Of a stretch of DNA of 64,000 nt, positions 17,076 to 26,400 are shown piece after piece. The stretch is from assembly GCA_963756365.1 (NCBI GenBank), contig CAVWNF010000003.1, positions 744,001 to 808,000 on the forward strand, in the 5' to 3' direction. The stretch is from WHTI01 sp963756365 (lineage in GTDB: Bacteria > Actinomycetota > CADDZG01 > WHSQ01). The translations under genes were made by a program, and so were the position numbers. Positions within the stretch are counted from its first letter, which is position 1. Each line of letters begins with the position of its first letter. The notes beneath the pieces are model-generated. The model had not been told where the DNA came from and ran no database searches. It saw only the letters and a program-made list of their open reading frames with translations.

Positions 17076-18242
17076 CTACGGGTACTCGATCGAGATCGTT
17101 TCTCTTCCGGCGAGTGCCTTGCCCACAAGCGCGTCGAGGTCGAGCTCTGACTCACCGCGTTCAGCGTCGGCGATGCTGGCCTTTGTGGCGGGGGAGCGAG
17201 GCTCGAATAGGACGCAGCAGTCCTGATGCTTCCTGGTCGAGATCTCGTAAGTCCCGATCTCGAGTGCCCGGTCGATGATCTCTTGCTTGTCGTTGCCGAT
17301 GAGGGGCCTGAGGACCTCGGTGCCCTTGATCGCGTCGTCAACCGTGCGGATGTTCTCGATCGTCTGCGACGCGACCTGGCCGAGCGAGTCTCCCGTGATC
17401 AACGCTTTGCAGCCGAGTTCACCGGCCAACGCAGAAGCGATCCGCATCATCGTTCGCCGGTAGAGCACCACACGGAGGCTGGAGGGTGCATGGGTGACGA
17501 TCTCGCGCTGCGCGTCGGCTAACGGGATGAGGTGGAGCTTGGCCTTCAACTGGTAGGTGGCGAGCACTTCGGCGAGTTCCTGGGCCTGCCTCACAGAGGA
17601 AGGATCGGTGAACGGTTGTCCGTGGAAATGGACGAACTCGACGATCGCTCCGCGCCGAGCCATGCGCCATGCCGCCACCGGGGAATCGATCCCCCCCGAC
17701 AGTAGTGCGAGCATCCGGCCCGAGACGCCCACCGGCAGGCCACCCGGACCCTTGACCCTCTGCCGATAGACGACGCCCGCGTCGTCGAACAGCTCGACCA
17801 CGACCGTTGCATCGGGAGAAGAGAGGTCAACGGGAGCGTCGTCGATGTGCGCCTGAACGTGTGCCCCCACCAGTCGGTTGATCTCGTTGCTCTTCACTTC
17901 GAGGCGCGAGTTCTGGCGCCGTGCTCTGATAGCGAACGTCGTGAATGGCTCGGCTCTGAGTAGGTCAAGGGACACTTCTTTGATGCGCTCGATGTCAGGC
18001 TCGACCTTGACCCCGGCCCCCAGATAAGCGATGCCGAAGATGCGTGACGCGCGGCTGACTATCTCCTGGGCATCTGCATCGTCATGAAGTTCGATCAAGA
18101 TGCGGCCGTAGTTCCGCAGCACTTGCTTGTAGCCCGTCCCCTTCAGAGCGCGCCGTAGATTGCGCACGAGGGTGTCCTCGAAGTACTGGCGGTTGCGGCC
18201 CTTGAGGCCTATCTCGTGATAGTGCGCGATGAGTGCATCCAT
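17076..18242 (-). CDS. thiI: tRNA 4-thiouridine synthetase ThiI (without rhodanese domain)
   Basis: A 388-residue protein with an N-terminal ferredoxin-like/THUMP part (about 1-165) and a PP-loop ATPase with SGGIDSP at 182-188. It activates U8 of tRNA by adenylation for thiolation and may also supply the thiazole of thiamin. HQDCCVLFEPRSP carries C342/C343, aligned with the disulfide-forming cysteine of E. coli ThiI. The C-terminal rhodanese domain of E. coli ThiI is missing, so the sulfur must come from another donor, for example a cysteine desulfurase or the sulfurtransferase at 13047. Third gene of a tight operon with the sigma factor and RAM protein. Confidence 0.94.
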   Translation of the reverse strand: MDALIAHYHEIGLKGRNRQYFEDTLVRNLRRALKGTGYKQVLRNYGRILIELHDDADAQEIVSRASRIFGIAYLGAGVKVEPDIERIKEVSLDLLRAEPFTTFAIRARRQNSRLEVKSNEINRLVGAHVQAHIDDAPVDLSSPDATVVVELFDDAGVVYRQRVKGPGGLPVGVSGRMLALLSGGIDSPVAAWRMARRGAIVEFVHFHGQPFTDPSSVRQAQELAEVLATYQLKAKLHLIPLADAQREIVTHAPSSLRVVLYRRTMMRIASALAGELGCKALITGDSLGQVASQTIENIRTVDDAIKGTEVLRPLIGNDKQEIIDRALEIGTYEISTRKHQDCCVLFEPRSPATKASIADAERGESELDLDALVGKALAGRETISIEYP

Positions 18243-18257
18243 GGCGACTCCTCGGCG

Positions 18258-18548
18258 CTACGAGGTTTCTTCGTCGAACCCCAAGGAGAACAGGGACTCG
18301 ACGTCGTGGCGCGAGTAGACCTTGAACGCCACGAGGGTTCGGGTCTGCTCGATCCCGGGCACCCGGCGGATGCCCTCGGTCACCACCTTGGCGAGATCCT
18401 CATGCTTCCTTACCCGCACCATGATCACCAGGTCGTAATCACCCGCGACCGAGTAGACCTCGGATACCTCAGGCAGGTCGGCGACCTGCTGGGCAGCTTC
18501 GGGGACGTTATCGATATCGCAGGTGGCGAGAACGACGGTAGTGACCAT
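18258..18548 (-). CDS. Stand-alone Lrp/AsnC ligand-binding (RAM) domain protein
   Basis: The 96-residue protein is only the alpha-beta sandwich (RAM) domain of Lrp/AsnC regulators, with no DNA-binding part. VTTVVLATCDIDNVPEAAQQVADLPEVSEVYSVAGDYDLVIMVR shows the typical first half, with GDYDLVI in the ligand/dimer loop. Such single-domain proteins bind amino acids and can modify partner Lrp proteins. It lies between the sigma factor (19 bases upstream) and thiI (15 bases downstream) on the same strand. Confidence 0.88.
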   Translation of the reverse strand: MVTTVVLATCDIDNVPEAAQQVADLPEVSEVYSVAGDYDLVIMVRVRKHEDLAKVVTEGIRRVPGIEQTRTLVAFKVYSRHDVESLFSLGFDEETS

Positions 18549-18567
18549 GCGGGCGAGGCTACTAGCT

Positions 18568-19527
18568 TTAGATCGTCACCATGTCGCGGAGCTTGCCAGG
18601 GGTCGAGGGGTGGCGCAGCTTGCTGAGCGCCTTGGCCTCGATCTGACGGATCCGCTCGCGGGTCAGGTTGAACTCCTTGCCGACCTCTTCAAGGGTCCGT
18701 GGCTCACCGGTGATGAGTCCGAAGCGGAGAGCGAGAACCTTGCGCTCGCGGTCCGAGAGAGACCCGAGCATGTTCCACAGGTCTTCCTGACGAAGTGCAA
18801 CCGCAGCAGCCTGGAACGGACCTTCGACATCCTCGTCCTCGATGAAGTCGCCCAGTTCGGCATCTTCGTCACCGACCGGCTCGTGTAGAGAGACCGGCTC
18901 GGGAAGGACACGGAACGCCTCGCGCACCTTGTCGGGGGTCAGATCGGACTGCTCGGCGATCTCGTCGATCGTGGGCTCGCGGCCCAACTTCTCGAGCAAC
19001 TCGCTCTGGACCTTGCGCACTCGGTAGAGGGTCTCGACCATGTGCACCGGGATACGGATCGTGCGGGCCTTGTCCGCGATAGCGCGGGTGATGGCCTGGC
19101 GGATCCACCAGGTGGCATAGGTGGAGAACTTGAAGCCTCGCTGGTAGTCGAACTTCTCGACCGCTCGCATGAGGCCGAGGTTGCCCTCTTGGATCAGGTC
19201 GAGGAGCGGGAGACCGGCGGCCGAGTACTTCTTGGCGATCGACACCACGAGCCTCAGGTTCGACTGGATGAAGCGACGCTTGGCCTGGCGACCGACGCGG
19301 ATCCTGGTCTGGAGCTCGATCCGCTGCTTGTCGGAGAGCTTCTTGGCCTTCTCCATCTTCTCGACGGCCTTCTCGCCGTCCTCGATCGCCTTGGCGAGCT
19401 CGACCTCTTGGACGTCGGTCAGTAGTGGGTACTGCCCGATCTCGCGGAGATACTGCCTAACGAGATCCTCGTGGGCAGCTTCTTCTCTGGACTCGTACCC
19501 CCTCGAGGGGCGCGATGTCTGGCTCAT
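18568..19527 (-). CDS. RNA polymerase sigma factor, RpoD/SigB-like (sigma-70 group 1 or 2)
   Basis: A 319-residue sigma factor containing regions 1.2 to 4. Region 1.2 (DLVRQYLREIGQYPLLT), region 2 (NLRLVVSIAKKYSAAGLPLLDLIQEGNLGLMRAVEKFDYQRGFKFSTYATWWIRQAI), region 3 (PVHMVETLYRVRKVQSELLEKLGREPT) and region 4 (LEEVGKEFNLTRERIRQIEAKALSKLRHP) are intact. The short N-terminus lacks a long region 1.1, so this may be an alternative group 2 factor rather than the main one; the window cannot decide. It heads the operon with the RAM protein and thiI. Confidence 0.94.
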   Translation of the reverse strand: MSQTSRPSRGYESREEAAHEDLVRQYLREIGQYPLLTDVQEVELAKAIEDGEKAVEKMEKAKKLSDKQRIELQTRIRVGRQAKRRFIQSNLRLVVSIAKKYSAAGLPLLDLIQEGNLGLMRAVEKFDYQRGFKFSTYATWWIRQAITRAIADKARTIRIPVHMVETLYRVRKVQSELLEKLGREPTIDEIAEQSDLTPDKVREAFRVLPEPVSLHEPVGDEDAELGDFIEDEDVEGPFQAAAVALRQEDLWNMLGSLSDRERKVLALRFGLITGEPRTLEEVGKEFNLTRERIRQIEAKALSKLRHPSTPGKLRDMVTI

Positions 19528-19954
19528 TAGGTCATCAACCTTCCTGTAATCCCGGCATCTTCAAGCGTGCCCGATGCTGGAGGGAAGAAACAACGCCGCA
19601 ATGCGTCGCTCCCACCTTCGTCGAAGGGACCGGCCGGCGAATAGTCCTGAGTGCCGCAGTTGCGGCGGGGCCGGGGGCCGGATCAACCTTCGAGCGAGGA
19701 TCCGCACCGGATCCGTTGCTCCTAACTTGCTACCTGTCTTGTGCTTCCTACTTATTCAACAATGGTACGGGATTCCCCTTCCCGGGGGAAGGGGGCAATC
19801 CTTGTGCCTCAGGTACAAACAACTGGGCCCTGAACCTCGATATTCCCCGAAACAGGGTGGCTCAATCTCACGCGAATTGGACCTCTGCGCGTATCGTGGC
19901 ACCACCCGTGGGTGCCTCGACATATGGGACGCATCATGTTCTCCTACGCAACTT
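19528..19954. other. 427-base intergenic region with long structured leader of the GH25 gene
   Basis: This gap separates the divergent sigma factor and lysozyme genes. TTGCTA (19727-19732) and TACTTA (19749-19754), 16 bases apart, form a possible promoter for the lysozyme, giving a leader of almost 200 bases. Within it CCCCTTCCC (19775-19783) pairs with GGGAAGGGG (19786-19794), and GGCACC/GGTGCC forms a smaller hairpin shortly before the ATG. I do not recognise a known riboswitch. Open frames across the gap show no protein family and are not called. Confidence 0.5.
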
Positions 19955-21670
19955 ATGACTCACACGGCATCTCGCAACCTCGTAGAAGTTCACAAGCCCA
20001 CCCGGGGACTGGCGGCCATGGTGGCCGTTGTGACCCTGGCTGCGGGGCTCGTTCTTGGGCTCGGGACCCCGGCTCATGCTGCTGAGACCTCGGGGATCGA
20101 TGTCTCCCACCACCAGGGCTCGATCAACTGGACCAAGGTTTCGAACAGCGGCAAGGTCTTCGCGTTCATGAAGGCCACCGAGGGGATCACGTTTGACGAT
20201 CCCAAGTACGCCGCCAATCGCGTGGATGCGGGTTCGGCTGGTGTTTTGGTGGGGGCCTACCACTTCGCTCGCCCGGAGGGCTCGACCGATAAGAAGGTGA
20301 GACAGGACGCGCGGGCCGAGGCTCGACACTTCTTGCGTGTCGCTGCTCCCGCTCCCGGTGATCTCTATCCCGTGCTCGACCTCGAGCAGTACGGGGGCTT
20401 GAATCCGAGGCGCGTGAAGATGTGGACCAGGACGTGGCTGTCCAAGGTCGAGAAGGAACTCGACGTCAAGCCGCTGATCTACACGAGCCCCCGAAGCTGG
20501 GAGTACTACCTCAACGACACCTCTGAGTTCGGCGACAAGGGTTACGGCTTGTGGATCGCGCATTACACCGAGAACCCGCAGCCGGACGTTCCGGGGAACT
20601 TCTGGGGTGGCAACGGGTGGTCGTTCTGGCAGTACACGAGCAGCGGACGTGTCCCAGGCATCTCGGGCAACGTCGATCTCAACACGGGGGCTTCGGGGGC
20701 GATCTCTGAGTTCCGCATCCCGATCCCACCGAGCGTTAACAATCAACCGGTCATCTCTGGGAAGGCCGCGACCGGAGAGACCCTGACCGTCTCGAACGGA
20801 ACGTGGAAGGGCACCAAGCCGATGACCTTCTCTTATAAGTGGCAGCGATGTGATCAGTCCGGAACCAACTGCTCTGCGATCAACGGGGCGGATGCCAACC
20901 TCTATGAGGTCAAGAAGTGGGACTACAACGATCGTCTCCGAGCAGTGGTCACCGCGACGAACGAAGCCGGGAACGCATCGAGCTCGACGAGCGTCACCGA
21001 CGTCGTCGCCGACGGCAAGGCCCCCAGTATCCCGATCGTGAGATCCAAGTCGGGTGCATTCTCCCGCTCTCTCAAGATGACCCTCAGATGGAACGCAAGC
21101 GACGACATCACCGACTCGCCGCTCTTCGACGTTCGCTACCGAGAGGCATCCAAGCGTGGAGACTTCGGAGCGAGGACCAGGTGGCTCACGCAGAGCGCCA
21201 AGCGGTCGTCCACGATGAAGGGGACCCCGGGCCACACCTACTGCTACTCGGCGAGAGCGCGCGACGAGGCGGGTAACCGATCCGGGTGGGGCGAGGAACG
21301 CTGTGTCGCGATCAGGTTGGACGATGCTCAGCTGGACGGGGGCAGGAAATGGTCCCGGGACACCGGGCGCCGGTACTTCCAGCGGACCGTGTCCACCGCG
21401 ACCAAGCGGGGCGCAACCCTCAGGATCTCCGGGGTCGATGGCCGCCGCTTCGACCTACTCGCCACGATGTGCCCCACCTGCGGTCGCGTCGAGGTTCGCC
21501 TCGGCAACAAGGTCTTGAAGCAAGTGTCGCTGAAGGCGAACAAGCGCAAAGACCGAGTCGTGATCAAACTGGCGACGTTTGCCGAGTTCGAGCGGGGGAC
21601 GATCTATATCGAGGTCCTCTCGAACAACAAGCCCGTCCGCATCGACGGCCTGGGCATCTGGCGCGGCTAG
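19955..21670 (+). CDS. Secreted GH25 lysozyme (muramidase) with C-terminal Ig-like/fibronectin-type modules
   Basis: The ATG at 19955 gives a signal peptide ending TPAHA-A. The GH25 domain (about 46-250) starts SGIDVSHHQGSINW, with catalytic Asp/Glu in PVLDLEQYGG and the closing NVDLNTG; it cleaves the beta-1,4 bond of peptidoglycan outside the membrane. About 258-345 is an Ig-like domain (PVISGKAATGETLTVSNGTWKG). A fibronectin-III-like module (about 350-440) and a carbohydrate-binding-like beta domain follow. The total of 571 residues is long for GH25. A long leader precedes it. Earlier in-frame starts are rejected because they add unrelated sequence before the signal peptide. Confidence 0.92.
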   Translation: MTHTASRNLVEVHKPTRGLAAMVAVVTLAAGLVLGLGTPAHAAETSGIDVSHHQGSINWTKVSNSGKVFAFMKATEGITFDDPKYAANRVDAGSAGVLVGAYHFARPEGSTDKKVRQDARAEARHFLRVAAPAPGDLYPVLDLEQYGGLNPRRVKMWTRTWLSKVEKELDVKPLIYTSPRSWEYYLNDTSEFGDKGYGLWIAHYTENPQPDVPGNFWGGNGWSFWQYTSSGRVPGISGNVDLNTGASGAISEFRIPIPPSVNNQPVISGKAATGETLTVSNGTWKGTKPMTFSYKWQRCDQSGTNCSAINGADANLYEVKKWDYNDRLRAVVTATNEAGNASSSTSVTDVVADGKAPSIPIVRSKSGAFSRSLKMTLRWNASDDITDSPLFDVRYREASKRGDFGARTRWLTQSAKRSSTMKGTPGHTYCYSARARDEAGNRSGWGEERCVAIRLDDAQLDGGRKWSRDTGRRYFQRTVSTATKRGATLRISGVDGRRFDLLATMCPTCGRVEVRLGNKVLKQVSLKANKRKDRVVIKLATFAEFERGTIYIEVLSNNKPVRIDGLGIWRG

Positions 21671-21703
21671 GAACAGATCCCGCCGAAGGGCTGAGGACGC
21701 GCA

Positions 21704-21729
21704 GAGGGGGCCGGTCGCCCGACCCCCTC
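21704..21729. terminator. Bidirectional GC-rich hairpin between convergent lysozyme and SOD genes
   Basis: GAGGGGG (21704-21710) pairs with CCCCCTC (21723-21729), with an inner CGG/CCG extension and a TCGC loop. It sits in the 75-base gap between two convergent stops. There is no U-run in either direction, so it would be a non-canonical terminator. Confidence 0.5.
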
Positions 21730-21745
21730 GGAAACTCGAACGTAG

Positions 21746-22360
<615 letters not shown>

Positions 22361-22493
22361 GCCGCCTCCTCTCGTCTAGTCATCCCCGTGGATCGGGGCT
22401 TGCTCTCTCTAGGTGCAACAGAACCTGCGGTGGCCCTGTTCCTTTGAGACTACCCCCGGCCACGCTGGGGTATTCGTGGGCGACAATGGACCG

Positions 22494-23183
22494 ATGGATG
22501 ATGCTGTGCTCGACGAGCTTTATGCCGCCCCGTTGTCCGATTTCGTAGCAGTGCGAGACCGCCTTGCGGCCGATCTCAAGGATTCGGACGACGACGGAGC
22601 GGCCGAGGTCAAGCGACTCAAGAAGCCGCCGGTTACGGCGTGGGCGGTCAATCGCCTCGCACGCTCGGAACCGGATGGGATCGCCGAGCTGCTCGATGCA
22701 TCGAGCGCTCTCGAACGTGCGTTGTCCCAGGGTGACGATGTGTCGGGCCCGACCGCCGACCGACGTGCGGCTCTCGCTCTCCTACGCAAGGGGGCGATCG
22801 TTGCCCTTGAGGATGGGGGCCACAACGCGGGCCAGGCGCAGGTCGAGCGGGTCATGCGGAACCTCCAGTTCGCGGCATCGGATCCGGCGCGTCACGACGA
22901 GTTACGCCGCGGTGTCCTGCGGACCGACGTGGAACCGCAGGGGATCGAAGCGGCCTTCGGAACGGTCGGCGAGGACGCCGCCGAGAGGAAGTCGGCCGAG
23001 AAGAAGCGAACCGCGCGCCGGAAGGAACTAGAAGCGGGCATCGCTGCTGCCGAGGAGGACGTCGAGCGCGCCGAGCGAGCGGCCAAGGATGCGGATAGGG
23101 CCGCAGCCGGTGCGCACAAGAACCTCGATGCCGCTCGTTCCGCGCTCGAGAGCCTGCAGCGCCGACTCGACTCCCTCGGATGA
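22494..23183 (+). CDS. Uncharacterised protein with C-terminal coiled coil
   Basis: A 229-residue protein from the ATG at 22494 (MDDAVLDELYAAPLSDFVAVRDRLAADL). The N-terminal half includes KRLKKPPVTAWAVNRLAR, a block seen in conserved hypothetical actinobacterial proteins. Residues about 165-229 are highly charged with heptad-like Ala/Glu/Arg repeats, a likely coiled coil. No signal or membrane segment is visible and I cannot assign a function. The stop overlaps the start of the FetA-like ATPase (ATGA), so the three genes to 24624 are probably one operon. Confidence 0.75.
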   Translation: MDDAVLDELYAAPLSDFVAVRDRLAADLKDSDDDGAAEVKRLKKPPVTAWAVNRLARSEPDGIAELLDASSALERALSQGDDVSGPTADRRAALALLRKGAIVALEDGGHNAGQAQVERVMRNLQFAASDPARHDELRRGVLRTDVEPQGIEAAFGTVGEDAAERKSAEKKRTARRKELEAGIAAAEEDVERAERAAKDADRAAAGAHKNLDAARSALESLQRRLDSLG

Positions 23184-23869
23184 CGGAGCGAGACGGGTTG
23201 CTCGAAACGAGGAAGATCTCGCTGACGCGCGGAGGCAGGCAGGTACTGAGCGAGGTGAGCGTCTCGTTCCCCGCCGGCCGGGTCACCGCTCTGGTTGGTC
23301 CTTCGGGGGCCGGGAAGTCATCGCTGCTTAGGTGCCTGAATCGATTGGAGCAGCCCGAGGACGGTGAGGTTCTGCTCGACGGGATCGACGTGCGCACGAT
23401 CGAGCCGACGGAGTTGAGGAAACGGGTCGGGATGATCTTCCAGACTCCCGTGTTGTTCCCGGGCGGAGTGAGGAGCAACCTCTGCTACGGACTAGAGGAC
23501 GTGGCCGAGGATGCGCTTATCGACGCGCTGTCTGCTTCCGGACTGCCTACCAACTTCCTCGAGCGCGAGTCGAGTGCACTGTCTGTCGGTCAAGCTCAGC
23601 GCGTGGCGATAGCCCGGGCCCTGGTCAGGTCGCCCGAGATGTTGCTGATGGACGAACCGACCTCGGCGCTCGACAAGGATGCCGCCGCGCGCATCGAGGA
23701 ACTTATCGGCGGTGTCGCCGAGCGGGGGCCGGGTGTCGTCGTGGTGACGCACGACCTCGATCAAGCCGCTCGCATCGCGCGGGATGCAGTCCTGATCGTC
23801 GATGGTGCCATCGCCGCGTCGGGCACTATCGACGAGGTCAGAAGCGCGTGGCCGGAGGATCGGGGATGA
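23180..23869 (+). CDS. FetA-like ABC transporter ATP-binding protein
   Basis: A 229-residue nucleotide-binding subunit with Walker A GPSGAGKSS, Q-loop (GMIFQTPVLFPG), signature motif (ALSVGQAQRVAIARAL), Walker B (MLLMDEPTSALD) and H-loop (VVVVTHDLDQA). The partner directly downstream is a UPF0014/FetB membrane protein, which identifies the pair as FetAB-type. In E. coli this pair is linked to iron homeostasis and peroxide resistance. The GTG/ATG-overlapping organisation with both neighbours suggests coupled translation. Confidence 0.88.
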   Translation: MTERDGLLETRKISLTRGGRQVLSEVSVSFPAGRVTALVGPSGAGKSSLLRCLNRLEQPEDGEVLLDGIDVRTIEPTELRKRVGMIFQTPVLFPGGVRSNLCYGLEDVAEDALIDALSASGLPTNFLERESSALSVGQAQRVAIARALVRSPEMLLMDEPTSALDKDAAARIEELIGGVAERGPGVVVVTHDLDQAARIARDAVLIVDGAIAASGTIDEVRSAWPEDRG

Positions 23870-24624
23870 AGGGCGTCGCTATCTCTCTCGGCCTCGTTGC
23901 GATCGCGTTCGTCGTGTCGATGAGGGCGAAGTTGGGTCTCGAGAAGGATCTCGCCATCTCGACGATCCGCGCGTTGATCCAGTTGGCCGTCGTCGCTGTC
24001 GTCATCACCTTCGTGTTCGAGCACGCGGGCCTCTCCGGTCTGGTGCTACTCGTGATGTTGGTGGCCGGCGCGATCACTTCGGGCCGCCGCATGAAAGGTG
24101 TGCCCGGCGCGGCGGGAGTGGGGGCGATCTCGATCGCTACCGGCTCGGCACTCGCTCTCGCGATCCTGTTCGGCTTCGGAGCGTTCCCGTTCGAACCTCA
24201 GTACGTGATTCCACTTGGCGGAATGTTGATCGGCAATTGCATGAACGCGGTGTCCCTAACGGGGGCCAGGATCCGAGACGAGTTGACTAGCAAGACGCTC
24301 GAGGTCGAGGCGCGCCTCGCGCTCGGTGTCTCGGCGAAGGACGCCCTTCGGCCTTACACGCGCAAGAGCGTGACAGCGGGGATGATCCCAGTCGTCGATT
24401 CGACCAAGAACTCAGGCCTGATCTTCCTCCCGGGCGCGTTCGTCGGGATGATCCTTGGCGGTGCGACGCCACGGGAAGCGGCCGAGGTGCAGCTCGTCGT
24501 GCTGTTCATGCTCCTCGGCGCGGTCTCGGTCGCGGGGATGCTCAACACCTATCTAGTGGCCCGTCGTTTCGTAGGCGAGGGCGAGCGCATCGTTATCCCC
24601 GCGGGAGCGATCGAAGAGGAGTAG
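23866..24624 (+). CDS. FetB-like (UPF0014) ABC transporter membrane subunit
   Basis: A 252-residue membrane protein with about seven hydrophobic helices. It carries the family pattern YVIPLGGMLIGNCMNAVSLTGARIRDEL in the centre, followed by EVEARLALGVSAKDALRPYTRKSVTAGMIPVVDSTKNSGLIFLPGAFVGMILGG. The ATG at 23866 overlaps the FetA stop (ATGA) and is preferred over the in-frame start at 23848. Together with the ATPase it probably exports a metal, iron by analogy with E. coli FetAB. No iron-responsive operator was recognised upstream. Confidence 0.9.
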   Translation: MKGVAISLGLVAIAFVVSMRAKLGLEKDLAISTIRALIQLAVVAVVITFVFEHAGLSGLVLLVMLVAGAITSGRRMKGVPGAAGVGAISIATGSALALAILFGFGAFPFEPQYVIPLGGMLIGNCMNAVSLTGARIRDELTSKTLEVEARLALGVSAKDALRPYTRKSVTAGMIPVVDSTKNSGLIFLPGAFVGMILGGATPREAAEVQLVVLFMLLGAVSVAGMLNTYLVARRFVGEGERIVIPAGAIEEE

Positions 24625-25146
24625 TTAGACGATCCGGCCCCCGGACCGTTCGTATGCCTCGGTGAACTCGGCGATGTTCTTCTTCGCGGTGCTCATCGTG
24701 ATCGCCGACACCGTGAAGACCTTCCCGTCGTTACGCACGAACCGGAATCGCTTCGAGCGGGTGATCTTGTCGTGGAGGCCCTTGCCTCCCTCTTCCTCTA
24801 TCCGTTCAAGCTCGGAGAGTGGAACCTCGAAGAAGATGTCGGTCGGCTTGCCAGTACCTGCGCTGGACTTGAAGAAGATGATCCGACGATCGGTGATGGC
24901 GGCGATCCCGTTCTGAGAGTCAAAGGCTGCGGCTTCTTCCGGACCCTCGGTGGTTGCCTCTCGTTCCCGGGCCCGCTTGTCCGCGGCGTGACCGATCGCC
25001 GCACCGAGCGCACCTCCGGTCGCCGCCCCGGCGATGCCCCACGTCGTCGAGCCAGCGGGTTGCACGAGCATGGCGCCCAGGACGGCTTCGCCCGGTTCGA
25101 GCTTGTCCGATGCGTGCTTGGTGACCTTCTTGACGAAGTTGGCCAT
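24625..25146 (-). CDS. Uncharacterised protein with PH-like domain and Gly-rich segment
   Basis: A 173-residue protein with LEPGEAVLGAMLVQPAG at the start, a Gly/Ala-rich stretch (WGIAGAATGGALGAAIGHAADKRA, about 36-59) that may insert in or lie on a membrane, and a C-terminal half (GIAAITDRRIIFFKSS..., PLSELERIEEE, RFVRNDGKVFTVSA) with the strand pattern of bacterial PH-like domains. No catalytic motif is visible. It is convergent with the FetB gene; the stops are adjacent. The role is unknown. Confidence 0.75.
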   Translation of the reverse strand: MANFVKKVTKHASDKLEPGEAVLGAMLVQPAGSTTWGIAGAATGGALGAAIGHAADKRAREREATTEGPEEAAAFDSQNGIAAITDRRIIFFKSSAGTGKPTDIFFEVPLSELERIEEEGGKGLHDKITRSKRFRFVRNDGKVFTVSAITMSTAKKNIAEFTEAYERSGGRIV

Positions 25147-25246
25147 CGTTCGCTCCTCGCTAGGTTCCCTCCAAGATAGGGGAGCGGTCCCTGCTCAACC
25201 ACGGACGCGCTTTTCGGGTAACCCGCGCCGGTAAGGTTCCGGGACC

Positions 25247-25888
25247 TTGTCGATCCTCCTTCCGATCCCCGCCGACAGCAGAGCGCGTCGCTTCGCCCAG
25301 TTGTTCCCCGGGCTAGCCCTCTATGGGTTCAGCACCGCGCTCTTGGTCCAAGCGAACCTGGGGCTCGATCCATGGGACGTCTTCCATCAGGGCGTGTCCG
25401 AACGGGTCGGGATCTCGATCGGGCTGATCACGATCGTTACCTCGGCGGCCGTGCTACTCCTTTGGATCCCGCTGCGCCAGAGACCCGGTGTCGGCACCAT
25501 CAGTAACGGCATCCTCATCGGCGTCTTCGTCGATCTCACCCTGCGTTTGATGCCCGAGACCGAGACCATCCCGGTGCGGGCCTCATTGCTCGTCGCGGGG
25601 ATCGTCCTGAACGGCATCGCTACCGGCCTCTACATCGGCGCCGGGATGGGGCCCGGACCGCGCGACGGTCTGATGACCGGCATCGCTGCGCGGGGACACT
25701 CGATCCGGGTCGTGCGCACGTCGATCGAACTTGCGGTCTTGGTCCTCGGCTGGGCACTCGGCGGTTCGGTCGGTGTTGGGACGGTTCTATACGCCCTCGG
25801 GATCGGACCCCTCGCCCACATCACGATCCCGGCCTTCACGATCGGCAAAGCCCGGGTCGTCCCTCGAGACGACCTCCACGGGAACTGA
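25247..25888 (+). CDS. YczE/YitT-like integral membrane protein
   Basis: A 213-residue protein with about five to six hydrophobic helices. FGLALYGFSTALLVQANLGLDPWDVFHQG-like sequence near the N-terminus, VGTISNGILIGVFVDL and GLYIGAGMGPGPRDGLMTGIAARGHSIRVVRTSIEL match the YczE/YyaS family of unknown-function membrane proteins. The start is TTG 25247 with AAGG upstream; there is no in-frame ATG before the first helix. It stands alone, convergent with the VOC gene remnant. Confidence 0.82.
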   Translation: MSILLPIPADSRARRFAQLFPGLALYGFSTALLVQANLGLDPWDVFHQGVSERVGISIGLITIVTSAAVLLLWIPLRQRPGVGTISNGILIGVFVDLTLRLMPETETIPVRASLLVAGIVLNGIATGLYIGAGMGPGPRDGLMTGIAARGHSIRVVRTSIELAVLVLGWALGGSVGVGTVLYALGIGPLAHITIPAFTIGKARVVPRDDLHGN

Positions 25889-25905
25889 CCCGCCGGCCAG
25901 CCCGG

Positions 25906-26287
25906 CTACTCGCCCCCTTGGACGATCGCGATCAGATTGCCCTCGCTGTCCTTGAACCATGCCGAGCGTCCGGGGCCGATCTGCGCGATCCCGTTCTCGG
26001 TTTTCAGGCCCGGGAAGTCGTACTCCTCGAAGACGACACCCTTGTCCCTCAGTTGACCGACCTCGGCCTCGATGTCGTCGACCCGGAAACCGACCTGCGT
26101 GTGAGCCCCGCTCGCCGCCCCCATCGATGGGAACAGTAGGAAGCTCGTTCCCCCTCCACATTCGTAAAGTGCTCCTGCCGGATCTTCTTCGCGTCGGGGT
26201 GAGGCCGAGTTTGTCGGCGTAGAAGGCCTTCGCCCGCTCCAGATCGGAGGCGGGAAGGGTGGGTTCAACGTGGGCGTCCGAAAGCAT
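25906..26287 (-). pseudogene. VOC/glyoxalase-family protein interrupted by one frameshift
   Basis: From the ATG at 26287 the first frame reads MLSDAHVEPTLPASDLERAKAFYADKLGLTPT, the first beta-alpha-beta unit of a VOC fold. The second part continues in another frame as EEDPAGALYECGGGTSFLLFPS, then VGFRVDDIEAEVGQLRDKGV and GIAQIGPGRSAWFKDSEGNLIAIVQ, to 25906. Removing one base near 26191 joins them into a normal 126-residue VOC protein. Its substrate is unknown. The break is either an inactivating mutation or a sequence error. Confidence 0.8.
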
Positions 26288-26346
26288 GCGTGCCTCCCTC
26301 GTCCGGTTCACCTCAGGGTGAGGTGGTTGGTCTGCTCAGCATCGCG

Positions 26347-26369
26347 CTCTAGCCCCTTGAGGGCTAGAG
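26347..26369. repeat. Perfect 9-bp hairpin between VOC gene and tRNA-Val
   Basis: CTCTAGCCC (26347-26355) pairs with GGGCTAGAG (26361-26369) over a 5-base loop. It lies upstream of both the VOC remnant (minus strand) and tRNA-Val (plus strand), so it is not their terminator. It may be an operator; I see no known consensus. Confidence 0.35.
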
Positions 26370-26400
26370 GCGACCCGGTTGTTAGAGTCCCCCGAGATAT

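Noticed and set aside
19528..19954. A ydaO-type c-di-AMP riboswitch before the lysozyme gene, as seen before other actinobacterial cell-wall hydrolases.
   Set aside because: The conserved 3' part (ACCCG..CAGCUAACC-like) is absent from the region.
19574..19954. N-terminal extension of the lysozyme by 127 residues.
   Set aside because: It would place a Cys/Arg-rich unrelated sequence before a good signal peptide; ATG 19955 fits an exported enzyme.
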